DNA from: Henricia sp. BOLD:AAB3569
Taxonomy: Eukaryota > Echinodermata > Asteroidea > Spinulosida > Echinasteridae
Assembly (NCBI GenBank): GCA_037783545.1
Contig: JBBELK010000297.1
Location: 62,001 to 126,000 of the forward strand
Length of the DNA stretch: 64,000 nt
Reading direction: 5' to 3'
Shown piece by piece: positions 20,501 to 32,645 of the stretch (positions within the stretch are counted from its first letter, which is position 1; every line of letters starts with the position of its first letter). The position numbers and the translations under genes are program-made. Under the pieces are notes generated by a model that saw nothing but the letters and a program-made list of their open reading frames with translations, had not been told where the DNA came from and did not search any database.

Positions 20501-23500
20501 AAATGAAGTTCCAAGTGTGTGAAACGCTGACAGGACTGCTTGCTGTTAGTGGGACGGTAGGTTGGTTTTGTGTCGTCTGAAAATAAATTGCACCTCAGTT
20601 CTATTTATCTTGACCTGCTTAACCCTTAACCTGCTGAAATTCATATCCTTGTGCATGCACTGCCTGGCAACAATGAATCGCCAATAGCATGCAAAGAGTT
20701 AAGCCACCGCACCATTTGGATTCACCATAATGACTCGGATCTCTACTTGTCCTAAAATTGTAAGATTTTTGGGGTTTTTTTTGCAAACTTTGTTTGAGAA
20801 AAAGTCTTTAAATGACATGACAGAAAACATGGCCTCATAATTTAAAATATCTTGACACTAGAAGTACTCACACTGTGACCATACTCTCTAAAGACAATAA
20901 TTTTGATTGTACCTTTTCTCCACAGATTTCTATGGAGGATTCAGATTGGAGCCAGTGGGTATTCCATGGAGTGAGTGACATCCTCAAGAGTAAAATTGGT
21001 GAGAATGGCAAAATACACTTCTCACAATAAGTTAGGGGTATTAGTATATTGTCAATTTTGGAATGTTTGTTTTTTCAATATTTATTTATATTTATTTATT
21101 TAAAATGAGCTTCATTTCGCAGCCAATAGGCTTAATTGCATAGAGCTTACAGGTATACAAATATGTGTGGGTGGTGTCATTGGCAGCCGATGGCCAGAGA
21201 CACTGGGGAATCCTCTTACTCTTCACGAAAGAGAGCTCTGGGATCCTTTAAGTGCATTACACAACACACTGGACCAACGGCTTTACATCCCTTCCGACTT
21301 AAGGAGCAAGTGTGTTTAAGTGCCTTGCTCAAGGGAACAGGTACCCCAGCCGGCTATCGAACACACAACCCAAAGTTTTCACCCGAGTGTTGCGAGTCAG
21401 TGACCCTAACAAACAGCCACGGTACCCCACTGTTTTCACCTATTCCTGTGACAAGGTGTGTCTGTCATGCAGATACAATTGTCTATTAAATCATATACAT
21501 GTACCAAAATCATTCAAGCGGAATGCGTAACCCTCAATATAATATCTGCGTACACCCACAATATCCCTAACTTATTGTGAGTAGTGTATGTTGGCAACGT
21601 TTCAATCTAGCTCTCGCAAATTCATTTATTGGCAGCACAATTTCCTTGTTCGTAATTGTCTTTAATTTTGCATTTCAGCTGAGACACAGCGCGACCCAGC
21701 CCTGTGCCTAGCCTCTCTCATGGTCAGCCGTTATGGCATTAGCTGGGCTTTGGGCCCAAGTCAACATGATAAGAAGTTCCTGCTCCTGCTAATCCACTTG
21801 GCTTGTGTGGAGACTAGGATGGCACTGGAAAGCCCCAGCCAAACCTATGTACAGTATATTTCCTTTTTCTACAAAAAGTAAAATCTTTCTTAAACATCAT
21901 TTGGCATTTTTATCTTAAGGTTTTAGGAAAACACTGAGTGAGCATGCAGTGCTAACAAAATTACAATTGTAAGTCCCTTATTAAATTGAACTGAAAATGA
22001 CCTACACGTATTTGTTTTTCACACCAGAGGGCATCTAAAGAGTCAGTGCTAGCTGCCTGTTTTAGCCTGCTTGAGCAGTGCATTGAGTACCTGACGTGTG
22101 GACCCACGCTGGCACTAGACAATAGACAAGTAGTGCAGCTACACACGGCCATGACGGGGGCATTTGGAGCTGTTATGCACTACCTGCAAATGGCTGCTGT
22201 TGAGGAGTCTTGGGTGAGATTTATGGCTGTTTTGGAGTTTGTACGTTTTGGGATTTTTATGTGTCGTTTGTGGTTTGCTGGTTTATGGTATCTTGTGTAT
22301 GTATCTACAAACTGTGTATGCACACAGGAACAAAAAGAACATGACATCCAACTGTTTAGCACAATATATAATTCTGTTTTTGCCCCAATACATCATATGC
22401 AATTACCCCAAATTTTTACTTTTTTAATGACTAAAAGTGTCGCTTGGAATTGTAACAAACACCACATGATTTGTTTTCCTGTGTAAAATGGTACCTTTGT
22501 GGGAGAAATTGCCAACTGAAAGTGGTTTTTTTTATTTATTTTTTAAAAAGTTGTTTAAACGTTTTTACCATTCATTCACACACACACAAAAAACAATGAT
22601 GGATTTTTTAGGTTTTTTGAAGTATTACTGCATTTATGTGTCAGAAATTTCTACAAGGCAGTTTCCTCGACATAAGCTTTTTATTACGAGTTTTTGTGTT
22701 CAGGTGTTTGGTTGTCCCCATTACAATGCAAACCTTGTATACAAGTTTTCATTTTGTTCTCTATCGCTCTTCTCTATAGTCTGATAAGCCACTGGTTGCA
22801 GCCGCTGTACGGGTTCTGTGTGTCTGGCTGGCTGAGGAGACCACAGCACTCAAGGAACAAGTGTTTGATCTTTTGCCAGTCCTTATCAAAGTTGTGTAAG
22901 TCAGAAACTTTAAAACCCTAATAGAATGGGCCGTCCAAAGTTGTCAACATTTTACAGTGCATGTAAAGTCGCACACGGCCCTCGACCCCCCTCCCTCTCT
23001 TCCTACATTTTGTAGAACCGTGAAACCTTTTTTAGAACCGAAAAAACGTTTGACGGCCCCTAACAGAGAAAATAATTTGGTCAATTGAATCGGGTTCGGA
23101 TTTTTGAAATGCCATTTCCTTTTATGCAATAAATCTTAGGGAGTATACCAACTGTGCCTTATAGCTTAGCTGGTAGAGCGTCTGCCTGGTGAGTATGAGT
23201 AAGAGGTCTCGGGTTCGAATCTTGATAAGGCCCTGACAATATTTCTCTTATCCCAAGTTTGGTTGTGGTAAATGCAAGGTTTTTGATCCTCCTCAAACAG
23301 GGAGAAATCTTTCCAAGATGCCACATCCTCACAAATTCCTCCCCCGAATGAAGCCACACCATCCCCACCACCCCAAAGCCTGAGGAGTTTTGCCTCTACT
23401 GACCTCCTACGGCTCCTACTCCCAGCTCTTTGCCACCTCACGGCAGAGGATAAGCCAAGGGCAAAACTGATGGCAGAAGGTGGGATTGAGTTGCTTGGGA

Positions 23501-26500
23501 AATGTTTCAGCCATCACTGGCAGCGGTTTAGCGTTGCTGATGTAGATGGTGACTCCGAGGTTAGTGTATGTCTCGTTTGCGCAGAGTTTTTAACAAGTTT
23601 CTTCTCTATCAAGTTTTAATTCAAAATTTACCAAAAATTTACTTTTCTGAAAACGTCTCATTAACTCATTTTGGCAGTTTTTAAAAGAAAATTCTGAAGA
23701 AAAAAAATAGAAATAAACAATTGACTTTTCAGAGAAGTTCCCGAAAAAGAATGTACAGGTCCGGATTCATCAGTGCCAACAGGTCCAGTCCTGTCAAAAG
23801 CGACCACAAATTTACTTTTCTGAAAATGTCTCACAAAAGATCCTAACTAAAAATTTACCATATCCCGAACTCATTTTACCAGTTTTCAAAATGAAATTCT
23901 AAAAACAATTCTACAATGTTGGAATTTTTCACCATTCCTATTAGTCAAATGTTGTAATTTGCCAGCACAGATTAAAGTAGTTCACCAATTTTCAGTGTTT
24001 GTTTTGATGTTTTTGACAGATGGCCATGACAACACTATGTAGCATCTTCTTAAATGTTAGCCTACAAGACACTGTGGCTGTCCAGAGTCATTTGACTGTC
24101 TTCAAAGAACTCCTGTGTCTTATAGCAACTGCTCTAACTTCCACAGGTAAACAAAAAACAAAGTTGTCCTAAATAAAAACGTATCCAGATCACATTTTTT
24201 AGCCTTCCATTTTTCCCATGGGTGTTGAGATCTTGATACCATATCATTTGTCATATTTTTCTCATTAGCATTCTGAAATTTCGCATTCTCAATCCGTATA
24301 TTTTCAAGGATATCATCAAAAAAACACTGTTTTGTAAACTAAATTATCTGGTTCCATAAAGCAGTGCAGTAATTACACCTCCATTTGAAAGTGAAGAATT
24401 TGGTGCGCCAAGTGGCCTGTGCCCATCACGCATTATGTTTGAACACAAAACGCGCTATGCGCGCAGGCCTTCCAAACGTTTACTTTTAATGGAAATCCGT
24501 GTCCGCGCCATAGGCCCACGCTCTGCATACGTGCCTTTTCCCCACGTACGGACGTATATTCCCCCATTTTCCACTGTCGGCTATGGCCATTTTCCCCCTC
24601 TCTTTTCCATGCTCTCACGCATTCAGGAATACAGGCTATTGGGACGTGCTTGTTTACGTATCTAGTGGCCACAAGTTATTACATTGTAGCCATTTATTTG
24701 TGGGCATTTATTTCCCACAATGCAAAAAAAATGATTTTTAAAAGGTTCTTTGAAAATACCTTTCTGTGAAAGGAAACAGTGGGCCAAGTGTATTTTACAT
24801 TTTAAAATCATGTCTTTGCTTTCATTGTAAACTTACAACAACATTTTTGTTTTATTGTACAGTCAAAAGCACAGAACATCTCATTCTGTCTTTCAATTTT
24901 GCTGTTCTTGGTTTGACGATACTGAGAACACTGACAAACCATGCAGGTACTGGAATTCTAATAATACATATATTTGGTGCATTGCATGCAACAAGGAGTA
25001 CCACATCCTGGGGAAAAACTTACTGGGCTAAAAGAACACTTTTATAGACCTATTTTCATGTCATCCCAAAATTGTAACTACTGACAACACTTTTGACAAT
25101 ATTGGCTTGCAACATCACCAAATAAAGGTGCCGTAAAGAGGTTAAATTCGAAAAGAATCTGTAGAAGAGTATAGAAACATTTGATGGAGCCATCATGCAT
25201 ATAGTGATTTTATAAAGTCTCCAATAATTAATGTTTAGTTCTGTCGTGGCTTTTTGGGAATCATGTATACATTTTTTTAATTGGATACATTTATTACTGT
25301 TACCATTTACTAAGCAGTCCAATACCAATCTGTTATATGCTTCTGTGTATTTATTTTCCAGATATGCATGATTTATCAGGAGTAAAGAACTTTGTCACTT
25401 GCACACTGGAACTGTTTAAGGCTACACATCGGGTCACCGGTGATGAGAATGCACATGATGTATGTGAGGAGTACCAGCCATATTGGAATGATGTGAATGA
25501 ATTGTGGCTGCTAGGAGTTCAAGGTATAAAGCACAGAAGATGCAATACATGGAAAAGTAAAATCTTGTCTGCTTTGTTAAAATCTATAAACTCCGTATGA
25601 ACCTTGTAAAAAAAACAATTTTTTACAAAAGGAATCAGCTTTTTTCTTTAATGCGACTAAAAGGCATTGTTTGTTTTTATGGTTTATTCACACATTTTTG
25701 TGCCAAAACATGTTAAAGGGGCCGTGTTACAATATGTGCATGCATAAATTGAAAAAGTTAGCTTAACTTTTTCAAGTTCAGATATTGCTTATCTTGCTCA
25801 ATCTTCGCCATCCTTTGTAATACTGCAGTAATTCAGGCTGTGGTGTAGTTTAAGTGTCTGGTTGTTCTCCTGAATCCATCATTTCCTTTCGAACTTGCAC
25901 TGTATGGACCAATCCGGTAACTAGTGACGACTCCTCTTTTCGTCTGCCATAGCAAGGGGCCATCCAATGTGTGTTTTGTGTTGTTAAATCTAACAGCATG
26001 CATCAATGACGCGTAAAACGCGCCCGTTCGTGCAATGTTACAATACACACACAAATAACCAATGACGGTGGCACTACACGTCTGAGTGCGCACGCACATG
26101 TACGGTATGCCAAAAAGGATTTGGCGCATGCGCAAACCATGACACAGCACCTTAATAAAAAATGCCCCTATTGCTAATTATGTCTTGTTTCGTGAGCCAC
26201 TTGTAATTTTCTGATGTCGTTGAATTGACAGTGCTCTCTGAGTGTCTGACCAGCATACCATGGCTTCCATCGCTTTGTCTGCAAACTGGCTATCTCCAGC
26301 ACATCATGGGGATTCTCAAGATTGTCATTGGTAAGGCTGTGTGCAAATAAAACATGATTTTTTTGGTGGCTAGTCATTTCCTAACAGTCATTTTCCAACA
26401 GAAGAACCAACTGAAACATTACCCTGTTGTATTTGATGTCTCATTTTTCAATTTTATTTCAGCTGAAAGTGTAGAGGAAGACGATGTCTCTGTGTATAGC

Positions 26501-27073
26501 GCTCTCTTGGTGTCATTTGCCAAGACAGAGGTCTGTCCGCAGATGAAGGAGATAGGAGCCATTGTCATTGCAAGGTACTTCTATACTATTTACCAATAAC
26601 AGTTTACCAATCATGTACTGTATCATTATTTCTTTCTGGTATTCATACCAAGGATTCCTCAATAGTGCTCATTGCACTGTCACTCGTAAACGTGAGGAAA
26701 CTAATGAACAATTAGAATTAAAAATGGCCAGAGACACCGGGGATTCCCCTTGCTCTTCACGAAAGAATGCTCTGGGATCTTTAGAATGCGTTACCATTAT
26801 CTAACACACTGGACCAACGGCTTTACATCCCTTCCAAAGGATGGAGCAAGTGTGGTTGAGTGCCTTGCCCAAGGGCACAGGTACCGCAGCCAGATTCGAA
26901 CCCGCAACCCCAAGTTTTCACGAGTCAATGACCCAAATCACTCATCCACGGTACCCCACGAAACATTACATTCCTAAGAACCAATAAAATTTGTACTTTT
27001 CATACATTTTCCTCTACTCTCCAGAAAATTTAAAATGGAGGAACTTTCCTTGAGCTTGCAGACAGAGAGGTGA
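17595..27073 (+). CDS. NCDN: Neurochondrin, complete
   Basis: Neurochondrin is a cytoplasmic armadillo-like protein of animals linked to neurite outgrowth and metabotropic glutamate receptor signalling. Coding exons: 17595-17750, 18750-18849, 19286-19433, 19550-19698, 20240-20367, 20497-20556, 20926-20998, 21679-21848, 22028-22213, 22780-22895, 23301-23559, 24020-24146, 24863-24946, 25362-25523, 26232-26330, 26463-26574, 27025-27073. They sum to 725 residues plus stop (human protein about 729). Diagnostic segments are TRRRIFDAVGFKFINRLL (exon 2), PELARHTQMISKIPVL (exon 3), VRVLCVWLAEETTALKE (exon 10), LLRLLLPALCHLT (exon 11) and WNDVNELWLLGVQ (exon 14). No membrane segment or signal peptide is visible, and the protein is helical and leucine-rich throughout. 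The start was chosen because it is the first ATG of the exon and fits the family's short variable N-terminus. An upstream non-coding exon is possible. Intron 7 begins a MITE only about 15 bp after the donor. Confidence 0.95.
17777..18306. repeat. TIR transposon MITE-2, interrupted by MITE-1
   Basis: Terminal repeats of about 29 bp start GGGAGGTTTAGATGCACGTA on the left and end ACGTGCATCTAAACCTCCC on the right. A second, uninterrupted copy in reverse orientation is at 63286-63526 (shared CAAAGTAACGACCAAG and AGAACCCAGGT). Confidence 0.9.
17855..18159. repeat. TIR transposon MITE-1 nested in MITE-2
   Basis: 305 bp with terminal repeats around CACACTATCGCGGAAAAATC (left) and GATTTTTCCGCGATAGTGTG (right), flanked by TA at 17853-17854 and 18160-18161. 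A second copy covers 1-494. Confidence 0.9.
18935..19105 (+). repeat. SINE-C with two tandem tRNA-like heads
   Basis: GCCTCATAGCTCAGCTGGTA occurs twice (about 18952 and 19028), the two separated by ACCTGAGGGAGTACACCAC. Only the second continues to a B-box-like TTTCGAATCCC. The first head seems to be a duplicated leader. It lies in NCDN intron 2. Confidence 0.75.
19800..19915 (+). repeat. SINE-C copy
   Basis: AGCTGAGGGAGTATACCACT leader, AAGCTCAGCTGGTAGAGCAT head and GGATCGAATCC B box, in NCDN intron 4. Confidence 0.7.
21014..21588. repeat. MITE family D, copy 2, with a nested SINE
   Basis: TACACTTCTCACAATAAGTT at the left and CTTATTGTGAGTAGTGTA at the right. The internal CCTATTCCTGTGACAAGG matches the other copies. 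A SINE (about 21089-21428) splits it. It starts only about 15 bp after NCDN exon 7. Confidence 0.85.
21089..21428 (-). repeat. SINE-A relative nested in family D copy 2
   Basis: On the minus strand it reads GGGTACCGTGGCTGTTTGTT head, CTTGAGCAAGGCACTTAA core and GTCCAGTGTGTTGTGTAATG, and ends in an AAATAAATATAAATA tail. The 3' half differs from 15115-15483. Confidence 0.75.
22400..22700 (+). repeat. Interspersed repeat family E
   Basis: TAACAAACACCACATGATTT, TGGTACCTTTGTGGGAGAAA, TTTTTACCATTCATTCACAC and TACAAGGCAGTTTCCTCGAC match 49100-49460 and, in reverse, 42253-42600. Confidence 0.75.
22930..23060. repeat. Interspersed repeat family M
   Basis: TTTTACAGTGCATGTAAAGT, CACGGCCCTCGACCCCCCTC and TTTGTAGAACCGTGAAA recur at 40650-40790; related pieces occur at 54905-55065. 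Confidence 0.65.
23135..23260 (+). repeat. SINE-C copy
   Basis: GCCTTATAGCTTAGCTGGTA head and GGGTTCGAATCTTGAT B box, 40-160 bp before NCDN exon 11. Confidence 0.7.
24190..24390 (+). repeat. Interspersed repeat family F, copy 3
   Basis: GATCACATTTTTTAGCCTTC, ATGGGTGTTGAGATCTTGAT and CATATCATTTGTCATATTTT, truncated at its 3' side. Confidence 0.7.
26625..26958 (-). repeat. SINE-A, near full-length, minus strand
   Basis: The minus strand reads GGGGTACCGTGGATGAGTGA head, GGGTTCGAATCTGGC B box, TGCCCTTGGGCAAGGCACTC core and CTTGGTATGAATACCAGAAA end. It lies between the last two NCDN exons. Confidence 0.85.
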
Positions 27074-27250
27074 CAAAGGGCACCACTTCAAATAGGAAAT
27101 CTGGATTTCCCATTCGCTGTTGGAGTGCAGTCAAGATAGAGACCAGTCAAGATAGAGACCAAGAGTGAAGACCGACTTGTAGTTGTGCTAGCTTAAGATA
27201 TTCTGCCATCCCAAACTACTACGTGACAAAACATGTCCTACTCCAACGTA

Positions 27251-27578
27251 TTCAAACCAAAATTTCACATCATGTAAACAAGGCATGATAAATTTTATTG
27301 AGTAACTTGCATCAGCTTTGTCCAAGAGGGTTAGATCAAAAAACCTCAATTTCAGAATCTGCCACATCGCTGGAGACGGTGGCAGAAAGTGCGTGCTGTA
27401 GGCGAAAGCTTCTGAAATAATGCAGGATCATTGCAAGAGGTGCAAAGGGACCGCAGACATTGTAGGATGCCAGTCAAAAGTGGCTGATTCTGAAATTAAG
27501 TTGTTTTTTTTTCCGTATGGCATTTAAATCTTACTCTATAAAATTGTCTTGTTTACATGATCTGAAATTTTGGTTGAA
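27251..27578. repeat. Long-TIR element in the NCDN 3' region
   Basis: TTCAAACCAAAATTTCACAT...CATGTAAACAAG on the left faces CTTGTTTACATGATCTGAAA...TTTTGGTTGAA on the right, with a second inner pair around TTTCAGAATCTGCCAC and GTGGCTGATTCTGAAA. If the NCDN mRNA extends to 27946 this would fold as a long hairpin in the 3' UTR. Confidence 0.75.
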
Positions 27579-28163
27579 ATCCATTGGCAATATATAATTC
27601 CCGCGGAAATTAATTTGGCTGCAGGAACATGTGCTCTCTTTGATCAGTTGTTCATCCATGCAACACTGTCACTCCATATGTGGTTAGTTCATTTTAGTGC
27701 TCAAGAGAACAGTTTGAATATAGTGTATATATGCACATTCAGACTACAATTGCTCGTTTGAAATACCGTAGTACGAAGCTATTTTAATTTGAAACCGAAT
27801 TGGGGTTTTATGTGTTTTTAAAAAACCCAAAAAAAGCAGTTATATGTAATTTGGTTACAAGATTAATTCATTAAATTACAAAAATATAAATCTACTCGAC
27901 CCTGATCATTTCCTCGCTATAATATTTGTGCATAATTGGTTCAAGAATAAAATGGCAGTGGATTGTGCAACTTCGGTCATGACCAAGTGTGTTTAAAGGC
28001 AGCATGAAATGACCCAAATTTTATATTTAGACCATCTTGCAACAGTTCATCAGGCTGTTTAACAGTTAATTACATTGGGCAGTACTGTGATTAGCAGCTA
28101 ATACATGTATACAAAAAATAAATGTTTATGACTTCAATGATGGAATGTTCTATTTTTGAAAGA

Positions 28164-28420
28164 TTTGTTTTATAAAACGCCCAGAGAGATCATTGTCATT
28201 TGATTGGAGAACATCTGAGAATATGAAAATGTACTTAAGTCCCTGACATTCGTCGTGCGCATCACAATGACCGAATCCGACGTGCGTTGTGCAAAAATCA
28301 TATGGAACAAAAATGCACGGTTGGTGACGTAGCATTAAATGGTTGAATTATTTAACGCCGTGTGATCTGCTATCCTCCAATCAAATGACAGGGACCTACT
28401 TGGGCGTTATATTAAACAAA
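28164..28420. repeat. TIR element between NCDN and GHDC
   Basis: 46-bp terminal repeats: TTTGTTTTATAAAACGCCCA...GTCATTTGATTGGAG on the left, CTCCAATCAAATGACAGGGA...TTAAACAAA on the right. Internal GCACGTCGGATTCGG-type hairpin words (CGAATCCGACGTGCG). Confidence 0.8.
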
Positions 28421-28547
28421 ATCTGTACTGGCAGTTTTTTAAAATCTTTATAAATAAACATAAGATTTTAAAGTAAATGCTAGAGAGATTAGCATATGAA
28501 AGGTGCGACTTCACCCTCATGAATCAAGCAGTATACTTCCTTCACAA

Positions 28548-31500
28548 TTACTGTACATTGTTGAAGAGAAAACTAGCAGCCTCTGGTCGCCGCATCACTC
28601 TAGGTACTTTGAACTGATTGATGGATACACTCCTAGTTTTCAAGGAGAACCTCTTGAGTCGTTTGAAGGACCCTCGTCTGACGATGTACACCAGTGCTGG
28701 GGCGATGCTTCCTTTCTCCCTGAAGGAGTTGTACACGAAGGACTGTTTCCTTAAGCACTTATCCAGCTTGGTTGGAAGATACATAGGAAATGAAAGTGTG
28801 TTTTGCCAGTTTTAAACTGTATGGTTAATACTGGCTGGGGACTAAAAGTGCACTCAATGCACTTCGGCTTTGTTCGCGTAAACTCGAGCGCGCACACGAA
28901 CAAACACACACGTGATGTTCAGTACGCATGTGAAAAAGTGTTATACCAATGCTACTTTACTTTTGCACAGAAATGGCTTAACTACAATAACCCATGCTGT
29001 ATGATCTACTTTTGACCAATAAAATGAACAAGAATCAATGTGCAAGAGGATATGCAATTCTCACCTGTGCTTTCTGTGTGTCATCTAGCTGGACTGGTGC
29101 TTTGGCATCACTGTCATTGGCTAGTTCAACAAATACTATGTAGTGCGGAAATGACTCACCACCTGTATCGGGATAAAAAGGGAATAAAAACCTCAACTTT
29201 CACAAGTAATAGTGATTGGTGAACCAACCCACCTCCCGCCCCCCAAAAAAAAACCCAGCAAATGTGATACTGTTAAGGAAATATTTAATACGTGCTAGGC
29301 AAGGCGCTTTACATTCTTTCTATTATAAAGTTAAGTTGTGAGTTTTGTTGGAATGCTATAGTTTAACCTACACCCAGTTTAGTGTCTTTATTCCTATAGT
29401 CATGGGTTAAAGCAAACCCTACTTGGGCGACTGCCCATAGGAATAGACACTGTGTCCTGTTTTCTTGGAATAACCCCTTCCCTTTCTTGCTTGCTTACTG
29501 TCATTTTGCTTATCCAGCAGTGGGCTTTCCGCACAGGAGTAGTCAACCAGAGACACTCCTTCCCAACCATCCACTGCTGCAGTCAGTGCCTTGTATAGGA
29601 TATCCTCCGAAGTCTTCTCGCCCCTCACGTTCAAGTACTGGCCTTTCCTAGTAAACAAAAACATTTTAGTGAGGAAATGTACCTAGACTGATCAAGGATG
29701 TTAAAGATAGTATACATGATTGGTAAACTGTTACAAATAGTTTTATCCCCGTGTGATTGAAGATACGCATGATTAAAACCATCCTGATCAAAAACCAGCT
29801 CCGTACTTCGTCTAATTTTTGAGAAAACCGTCAAAAAGTGTTTGCAGTCATTTCGCCCTGTGCACGAAGTGGTTTTAATTCGAAGTGGCATTTGGGCGAT
29901 GTAGTGTTTGGACGAAGTAATTTGGGGCGAAATGAATTTTCGTCTCCCGAGACGAAAACTAATTGTTTTACTCATTTCTCAAAGACTATAGCACTTCAGA
30001 CAAAACCATTTCAGGGGAAGTTTTCTACGGTCATCATGTTTATATTGTGTAAGTTAGGCGTAAATCTGTGAACATTTGATTTTTGAGATTACCAATGATG
30101 TATACTGCCTTTAAGATACGTCCAGGCACTGTGAGGGCCGAGTATGTAAAAATCTTTTGTCGAAACAAAAATGTGAAAAGTATATCAAGCAAGAAAAGAA
30201 ATGCAAATTTTCAGTGAAATCAAAATTTGAAAAATTATTTTGTAATTAAGTTGACATTAAAATATTCACATAACAGCTTCATTATGCATGACTACATGAA
30301 GCTTCTGTGTGCTGAAAATTCCCACTCGATTTTTTTGGATATGGCATTTATTGCATTTTGCGATGAAACTCATCAATTGTTCGCTTTTATTTCACGGACT
30401 ACCTACCTGTATTTCAGCTTGACAACAGGGCAGTTATTGTAGAAATCAACAACCTTTACGACATCGCCGAGTCTAAACCTGTATAATCCACCGCCGTTGG
30501 TAATCACTAGCTCGTAGGTTGAGCCCTCAGACACTTGATCAATGAAGAGCGTCTCTGGTTGGTCTTCAAAGCTACATGAAAGACCAAAATGCTTAGTAAG
30601 AACTTGCACCTCCATGTGTGATCTAGTGGGTACGCTACCATGCTCATTATCTAGAGGTGGATTTTGAAGCTCACTTGTACCAATGTTTGTGTCCATGGGC
30701 AAGACACCTAATCTCAATTGTCTTGTCAATCCAAGCGATATTTGGGGAGCTGTTAGGGGGAATGTCACAATCTAACTGCTGATAGGATTGTGTGCCTTGG
30801 CCAGGTCGCCACCTAGTTGAAGCGAAATGGTTCTGGTGATTTCATGGTGGCAGTGATAATGCACCTATCAATTGACCAGGTCAAGCACCACAAATACTGA
30901 CTCTTGAGAGTAATTTCTATCATACTTTGCAACTATAGTCAACCACGACTATACATGTACATTGCCAGAAAATGTTTACACAATTTTCGGCGTCAAAGGG
31001 TATGAAAGCTTCTGCAAGCAGAAATGGACAAATCTAACTTGTGAGGATACAAGTTGTTTTACATTTTATCCACCGGAATGAACTCAAAAAACATGCTGCG
31101 TGGTGCGAGTAGATATCTTCGCTTGTCGCTTTTTGGCCATAAGTTGACTCCTATTAGACCCTCAGTGGCAGCATACAGTGGCGAGTAGGTTGGTATGTCT
31201 GAAGCAAAACGTAAAAATAAACTTAAAATCAGGAGAGAAATTTGACACAGTATGGTATATTTTCAATGGAACGTGCAAAAAGTGGGGGTGGGGTTTACTA
31301 GAGTAGACTCTTAAATTCTGGAATATTCCTTGTTTAAGGATTTTCCCTTAAACGACGTGGTAGTGTTTTATAGCAGTGATACAGTCGGGACCTTCCTGAG
31401 ACCTTTCGAAAACTCAAATTTTTGTGCATGACACTGATTTTCTAGGTTGGGGCGGGTAATAGGAAACACGGCTATTTTGTTTTCTTGGCCTAATCATAAT

Positions 31501-32645
31501 GTCGAATGAAGTATTAATTTCCCTGATGTGAACACGGTTCTTGGTGGTAACAAACCTTTAGTGTAGTGTTCATGAAGTAACCTTCCATACATCTTAAATG
31601 GCCCTGAATCCACAGCAGCCACAATGTTTAGATACGGCCAGATCCTTTTGGCTATTCCATCAAACCCCTTCACAAACTCAGCTCGTAGCTCTGCTGCCCT
31701 CTCTGGGTCTGGTTTCATTAGCTGGTTTAGTTGACGGCGTACGCTTTTATCGATCTCCAGCGTCGGACAAACAGAGCCAAACTCAATGTCTTTCACTAGC
31801 TTACGCCATTTGCGTTCCATTTCAACAAAAGCCGTGTGAACCAGCGAAACAAAATTGGCTTCAATCATTCCGAGGTTCCGGTCCATCAAGCCAAACAAGA
31901 GATGAACGTACAATGCCTCGGGTTCGGTCATGATGTCATAACCAGCTAAAGGGGTTGTATAAAGGGGGAGGAGCCCTTTAGTGGACTTGGGGGAGGAGGA
32001 ATTAGGGCCAACTGGTATACCGCCAGTAGATACCCGAGATTTTGGCGTGTAGAAGAACTTAAGAATCTTCTGTAGGTTATTCGTCTCTGGATAAACAGCG
32101 TTCATTGCATAGTACAGAATTGAGACTCCCTGGGTGAAGAAAGCCACAGATTGGCCTTTTGTCATTGGAATAATGCTACTCTTGCCCGAGGTTCCTGACG
32201 TGACGCCGAGAATTATAGGTCGGTCTTTTGTCAAAATACCATCTTCTCCAGCTGCGATGCGCTCAATGTACGGCTTAAAATCCTCATACTTTGCGAGTTG
32301 ATGCTTGATGCGAAACTCTTCCCTGTTACCGATACTGGCAAAGTCAAACTCACGTCCGTAGACGAGATCGGATGCTTCTTTGATCCTTGTCAAGAGAATT
32401 TCCTCCTGCACGGCACGACAGTTTTGGGTGTCACTTTCCAGTCTTTTTCTCATCCGACTACCGATAATAACCATGATTTTGTTAATCACATACTGCCTGA
32501 GGAGACTGCTTAGAGTGTGCAATTTGGAGCGTCGCTGATGGTAGATGTCGTTAATGATTACTATTGTTGACACAAAGGCTAATGCACCAAAACCTACGAG
32601 TAGAAACCAAAACAAAATCTGAACTGAGAACTCACAATACTCCAA
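28548..32645 (-). CDS. GHDC: GH3 domain-containing protein (GHDC), complete
   Basis: Coding exons: 32645-31556, 31198-31063, 30571-30407, 29647-29499, 29162-29065, 28766-28548. They total 618 residues plus a TAA stop at 28548-28550. The fold is that of plant GH3 acyl-acid amido synthetases (ANL adenylating superfamily); the reaction of the animal protein is not established. A hydrophobic segment at residues 9-31 looks like a signal anchor, as in vertebrate GHDC. The nucleotide-binding loop GVTSGTSGKSSIIPMT is at about 148-163. The GH3 motif YELVITNGGGLYRFRLGDVV lies in exon 3. The C-terminal subdomain continues with YSCAESPLLD, PHYIVFVELAND and LDKCLRK. The start is the first Met of an open frame preceding the membrane segment. 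The first exon is large (1090 bp), unlike those of its neighbours. Exon 4 was ended at an internal GTAAGC donor rather than at its in-frame stop, because the next exon restores the family's C-terminus. Confidence 0.92.
30595..30865 (+). repeat. SINE-B copy
   Basis: TGATCTAGTGGGTACGCTAC head, TGTCCATGGGCAAGACACCT core and TGGGGAGCTGTTAGGGGGAA. It lies in GHDC intron 2, next to exon 3. Confidence 0.75.

Larger units (their letters stand above)
27074..28547. other. NCDN/GHDC tail-to-tail interval (3' UTRs)
   Basis: AATAAA at 27946-27951 could be the NCDN polyadenylation signal. The interval holds two inverted-repeat elements (27251-27578, 28164-28420). No further gene is seen. Confidence 0.5.

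Noticed and set aside
29419-29498. In-frame extension of GHDC exon 4 to a TAG as the protein's end
   Set aside because: A GTAAGC donor at 29498 followed by two more exons restores the conserved GHDC C-terminus with correct phase; the extension is low-complexity intron read-through.
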